Shown here one piece after another: positions 60,880 to 64,000 of a DNA stretch of 64,000 nucleotides; within the stretch, counting starts at the first letter, position 1, and the number at the start of each line of letters is the position of its first letter. Both the position numbers and the translations under genes were made by a program. The stretch lies in contig NZ_CP090557.1 in assembly GCF_021484805.1 (NCBI RefSeq), positions 3,918,001-3,982,000 of the forward strand, written 5' to 3'. Under the pieces are notes generated by a model. It worked only from the letters and a program-made list of their open reading frames with translations, did not search any database and had not been told where the DNA came from. Source of the DNA: Tellurirhabdus bombi. Its GTDB lineage: Bacteria; Bacteroidota; Bacteroidia; Cytophagales; Spirosomataceae.

Positions 60880-62004
60880 TCAATAGGTAAAATAATTTTT
60901 AGGAATGTGGGTAATCCGGCAGGCTAAATCTAACTCACCCGATGAAACGATGTACTGATCACCCGCGTCCAGAATACCCGTTGTAAAGACCACATCCGAG
61001 AGATACATCTGCATTTTCAGGCTTTCAGTCCAGTCTGGATTGGCTTCCAGAACCGGATTTTCATCATCAAGATGCAGAATTTTGGTCGGGTCCTCGGCAT
61101 CCAGCACGGCCCAGAAGGTGCGGTAAATGCCTACTTTCCCACTGACTTCAACGCCATGATACAACACCAGCCAGCCTTGCGGAGTCAGAATGGGTTGCGC
61201 ACTCCCCCCAATCCGCATGGTTGAGGTCGAGCCTTTCCGGGGGCGGATGCAGGGTTCATCCACGGGCTTCCAATGCAAGCCATCTGGTGACTCAGCCAGA
61301 TTGATTGAAGGACCGGCATGGTAAGGGCTCTCGGGGGCATAGGCAAAATACAAACTCCCCAGAGGCCGCGTTAAGGCATAAAATTTGCCGCCAATCTTTC
61401 CTTCAAAAAAAAGCATGTCCTTATTCTGGTGATCCAGAACGATTCCTTGCAGGCTGTAATTAAGCCCATCGGCTGACGTATATAGGGTCGTGGAATGACG
61501 CTCCGCACTTACCGAACAAGTAGTCATGTAATAAGTCCCTTCGATCTGGGTAATACGCGCGTCTTCTATTCCATATTCCTGATAAGTTTTCTGCGGAGCA
61601 ATGATCTTATCGTAATGAAACTGAACAATTTCCGTCCCAGACGCATTCAACTCTACGGGCAACAACCAGGACAATGACGTTAGGGCCATCGTTTCGTTAT
61701 GTTCCCTCAAAAGGTGGAATTTACGCGGATCCGCAGCATTTACATCCTCCAGCGAATAGCCGTCGAGTTTGTACGTACCATCTTTATCCCAGCGAATAGC
61801 GTGAATCTTTGTGCCCGCAATTGGATTTCGTAACGCCTCTGCTACCCGAACCATGATGAGCAAATTCCCATTGGGTAGACGCGCTAAACCAGGATTGAAG
61901 GCTCCCAGTACATACGTTCCCGCGTCAATAGAACGGCGCAACGGCGAATATTTTAAGTCGACATCTTGCGGACGAAGAATAAGTAGATCTGTTTCAAATT
62001 TCAT
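60880..62004 (-). CDS. GH130 mannosidase/phosphorylase-like enzyme
   Basis: A 374-residue five-bladed beta-propeller without signal peptide. Family segments are AFNPGLARLPNGNLLIMVRV (35-54), EYGIEDARITQIEGTYYMT (143-161) with probable catalytic Asp148, LLFFEGKIGGKFYALTRP, GPSINLAESPDGLHWKP and the late GWLVLYHGVE. GH130 holds phosphorylases and hydrolases acting on beta-1,2- and beta-1,4-mannosides. The phosphate-binding pair that marks phosphorylases cannot be assigned with confidence, so either activity is possible. No mannan or other glycan locus adjoins. Confidence 0.88.
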   Translation of the reverse strand: MKFETDLLILRPQDVDLKYSPLRRSIDAGTYVLGAFNPGLARLPNGNLLIMVRVAEALRNPIAGTKIHAIRWDKDGTYKLDGYSLEDVNAADPRKFHLLREHNETMALTSLSWLLPVELNASGTEIVQFHYDKIIAPQKTYQEYGIEDARITQIEGTYYMTTCSVSAERHSTTLYTSADGLNYSLQGIVLDHQNKDMLFFEGKIGGKFYALTRPLGSLYFAYAPESPYHAGPSINLAESPDGLHWKPVDEPCIRPRKGSTSTMRIGGSAQPILTPQGWLVLYHGVEVSGKVGIYRTFWAVLDAEDPTKILHLDDENPVLEANPDWTESLKMQMYLSDVVFTTGILDAGDQYIVSSGELDLACRITHIPKNYFTY

Positions 62005-62086
62005 GCATATCCGGCGTTCGTTCCCAGTTATAAACCTGTCTTTTGTCCAGGTGTTTGCAATTGTGCCGGAAACTTTGCCTTGCCTG

Positions 62087-63076
62087 CTACTGATTTAGAG
62101 CAACCGCTTTGAAGGTTTCTACCTCATTACGCACGGGCTTGATCGTTTTCAGGTATTCGTACATAGCCCCTAAATCCTGCTCCGTCATACCGGCGTACAT
62201 GATCCAGGGCATTAAGGATTGCTTTTCACCCGGCTTCACGCTGTGGGGCGTATAACCACTTGCTGGATCATAAGATTTGAAACGGGCTATAAAAGCGGTC
62301 TTTGTCCAATTTCCCAAACCCGTTGCGGCATCGGGCGTTATGTTGGCAGAAGTGACCACGGCACCCGGCATGGCAAACTTCCGCCCGCCAGCCATGTACA
62401 TGCCTTCTACCGGTTTGCCTTGCTCCTGCTTGGTGTGGCAATCCATACAGGCCGAGGCGTTAACCAGGTATTTACCATAAGCTACTATGTTTGTTGTATC
62501 TGGTCGCTTCTGGAAATCGGGTTTCTGCGGAATCGTATTCAAGATAAAATTCATCGGAAAATCCGCTTCTGATGCGGGTACCGTATTCTGAATTGGTTTC
62601 AGCGTACGAACATAGGCAACGAGGGCTTTTACATCTTCCTGATCCATGCGTCCGTACGCCGGATGCGGCATGACGGGAAATATAGCACTCCCGTCCCGTT
62701 TCACACCCGAACTGATTGCCCGGAAAATTTCGCCGTCGGTCCATTCGCCAATCCCGGCAGGCGTGATATTTCTAGCATAAAAGGTTCCGGGAAAGCCCAT
62801 CTCTGGTCCGAAACGGTCACCACCCTTCCCAAACGTCCCAGCGACAGGCGGGCCTGAAAACTTGCTCCAGTCGCGGCTACTGTGACAGTCCATACAGACG
62901 TTGACGTGGTTAGCCAGATAGCGCCCCCGTTCGATCTGAGCGGCACTAGGGTTAATTTTTAATTCAGGCGCTTCGCCTACGTTGGGCAACCCCAGCTTTA
63001 CAAAGGTTAATACCCCTGCAATTCCGACCAGCACAACCGCCAGTCCAATTCCAATGATCTTTACGGCTTTTTTCAT
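62087..63076 (-). CDS. Membrane-anchored dihaem cytochrome c
   Basis: A 329-residue protein with an N-terminal hydrophobic anchor or signal (IGIGLAVVLVGIAGVLTFVKLGL, 8-30). It carries two haem sites: CMDCH in VNVCMDCHSSR (near 61) and in ASACMDCHTKQ (near 214). Candidate axial methionines lie in FPVMPHPAYGRM (near 134) and near LMPWIMYAGMTEQD (near 290). It resembles the cytochrome c subunits of gluconate or alcohol dehydrogenases and of c-type cytochromes in Bacteroidota oxidase chains. No catalytic subunit is next to it, so its electron donor is unknown. Confidence 0.88.
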   Translation of the reverse strand: MKKAVKIIGIGLAVVLVGIAGVLTFVKLGLPNVGEAPELKINPSAAQIERGRYLANHVNVCMDCHSSRDWSKFSGPPVAGTFGKGGDRFGPEMGFPGTFYARNITPAGIGEWTDGEIFRAISSGVKRDGSAIFPVMPHPAYGRMDQEDVKALVAYVRTLKPIQNTVPASEADFPMNFILNTIPQKPDFQKRPDTTNIVAYGKYLVNASACMDCHTKQEQGKPVEGMYMAGGRKFAMPGAVVTSANITPDAATGLGNWTKTAFIARFKSYDPASGYTPHSVKPGEKQSLMPWIMYAGMTEQDLGAMYEYLKTIKPVRNEVETFKAVALNQ

Positions 63077-63230
63077 AGGTACTTTTAATCCTTCAGAGAA
63101 AATGCAAAGATCACGGGAAATAATGGAACGAATGGTAGCCGACAGCGCAAGAAAGCGAGCATTACGCGCCAGAACTTACCGTTTACTCAAAAATGTTGCT
63201 TTACCCCTATCTTTCAGGGCTTTTGAAACA

Positions 63231-63303
63231 AAAAACAGGGCAGAAAACGGCCCAAACCAACGGAAAAGCGTCCGTCGTTTCGGGTGTCTTCTGCCCTGTT
63301 TTT
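63231..63303 (-). terminator. Terminator after the GapN-like gene
   Basis: A 15-bp perfect stem with core CAGGGCAGAA encloses a 43-base loop that itself contains a smaller CGGA/TCCG hairpin. Read on the minus strand it ends in TTTTTTGTTTC. It begins 14 bases after the dehydrogenase stop. Confidence 0.85.
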
Positions 63304-63316
63304 GTAGGGGGTTTTC

Positions 63317-64000
63317 TTAGAAAATAAACTTCGTCGATAGGAACTGCGAACGGTTCTTTTCAACGATGTCATTCAGGATTTCCTTATTTCCCTCGGTATC
63401 TTTGGTAGCGACCACCGTCCGAATTGAGAACGAGCGTAGCGCATCTTCCACCGACAGGGTGCCTTCGGCGGAATCCTTACGACCCGTGAAGGGAAACGTA
63501 TCAGGTCCGCGCTGGCACTGGGCATTGATGTTGACGCGGCTCACCTGATTCACTAGTGGATCAATCAGATGGGCGATTTCTTCAGTATCGGTTCCGAAAA
63601 TACTCACCTGCTGGCCGTGATCAGAATTGATGATGTAGTCAATCGGCTCTTCAATGTCGTCAAACGGAACGACTGGAATTACTGGACCAAATTGCTCTTC
63701 GCGGTATAGTTTCATCTGGCTATTAACCGGATATACCACCGCTGGGAAAAACAGGGACTCATTAACAATCCCCCCGCCCTCATTGGTCACCGCCGCGCCG
63801 TGGGCTTCGGCATCCTGAATGCACTCGGCGAGGTAGGCAGGTTTCTGCGGCTCGGGCAACGGCGTAATTTGTGCTCCTTTTTCCCAAGGCAGGCCGGGCT
63901 TTAGCTTATCTACCTCTTCATTCAGGCGTTTCAGGAATTGGTCGGCAACGGACCGATGCACCCACACGATCTTGATAGCCGTACAACGCTGGCCATTAAA
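63317..64000 (-). CDS. gapN: NADP-dependent glyceraldehyde-3-phosphate dehydrogenase (GapN-like), 5' end cut by window edge
   Basis: The C-terminal 227 residues of an aldehyde dehydrogenase. The frame enters at base 64000 with FNGQRCTAIKIVWVH, where the Cys of GQRCTA is the catalytic nucleophile, so the visible part is the catalytic domain. It shows REEQFGPVIPVVPFDD with the conserved Glu, and NINAQCQRGPDTFPFTGRKDSAEGTLSV, the segment typical of ALDH11/GapN, which oxidises glyceraldehyde 3-phosphate to 3-phosphoglycerate with NADP. It is longer than the bacterial and plant GapN at the C-terminus by about 35 residues (DTEGNKEILNDIVEKNRSQF). NADP preference cannot be checked without the N-terminal half. 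Confidence 0.82.
   Translation of the reverse strand, partial: FNGQRCTAIKIVWVHRSVADQFLKRLNEEVDKLKPGLPWEKGAQITPLPEPQKPAYLAECIQDAEAHGAAVTNEGGGIVNESLFFPAVVYPVNSQMKLYREEQFGPVIPVVPFDDIEEPIDYIINSDHGQQVSIFGTDTEEIAHLIDPLVNQVSRVNINAQCQRGPDTFPFTGRKDSAEGTLSVEDALRSFSIRTVVATKDTEGNKEILNDIVEKNRSQFLSTKFIF

Noticed and set aside
1-64000. CRISPR array, prophage, insertion sequence, integron
   Set aside because: No regularly spaced direct repeats, transposase, integrase, phage structural genes or terminal inverted repeats were found.
1-64000. tRNA or rRNA genes
   Set aside because: No tRNA cloverleaf signature such as GGTTCGAATCC arms or rRNA conserved block was found in the intergenic regions.

Overview
The window reads as a chromosomal segment of a Gram-negative Bacteroidota bacterium, most likely Cytophagales (Spirosoma/Larkinella-like). 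The main signs are two SusC/SusD outer-membrane pairs, many Sec or lipobox signal peptides, a DUF5686/carboxypeptidase-regulatory-domain outer-membrane protein, a PVC-type haem protein, ThuA, and a lack of strong Shine-Dalgarno sequences. I see no rRNA, tRNA, transposase, integrase, prophage or CRISPR array. Taxonomy is inferred from gene families only.

Layout. 1-3056 (minus): a truncated YdcF/SanA-like gene abutting topoisomerase IV/gyrase subunit A. 3546-4193 (plus): a peroxiredoxin-fold protein with no cysteines. 4190-11041 (minus): a SusC/SusD pair and a two-domain secreted esterase. 11418-17105 (plus): a cNMP-binding histidine kinase, a response regulator fused to thioredoxin-reductase-like domains, a UBP zinc finger, and the ergothioneine genes egtB and egtD. 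17175-19475 (minus): a CoA-type Nudix hydrolase and a COG2509-like flavoprotein. 19666-20862 (plus): a glutaryl-CoA-dehydrogenase-like gene.

21214-36274 (minus) is a glucuronoxylan utilisation locus: SusC, SusD, GH10 xylanase with an inserted CBM, GH35, GH95, mannonate dehydratase, GH67 alpha-glucuronidase and an SDR. A LacI-family regulator (36743-37762, plus) is divergent from it. SusC/SusD bind and import oligosaccharides, GH10 cuts the xylan backbone, GH67 removes (methyl)glucuronic acid, and UxuA with the SDR probably carry two steps of hexuronate breakdown. A 14-bp palindrome upstream of susC and an 11-bp match upstream of lacI suggest one shared operator.

37791-46234 holds an ScfR/RamB-like XRE regulator, a small lipoprotein, a class IIG restriction-modification-like protein that lacks key catalytic residues, and a DUF5686 protein. 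46315-50423 (minus) encodes a large SGNH/beta-propeller/HEAT/cytochrome c protein and ThuA. Divergent from them, 50661-54239 (plus) is a four-gene catabolic operon (TIM-barrel isomerase, enolase-superfamily dehydratase, VOC protein, 2-hydroxyacid dehydrogenase) for an unidentified sugar or sugar acid. The rest holds a lipoprotein, an outer-membrane protein, a secreted alpha/beta hydrolase, a small acidic protein, an orphan ABC ATPase, a zinc-ribbon/SPFH pair, a GH130 enzyme, a dihaem cytochrome c and the 3' part of a GapN-like dehydrogenase cut by the window edge.
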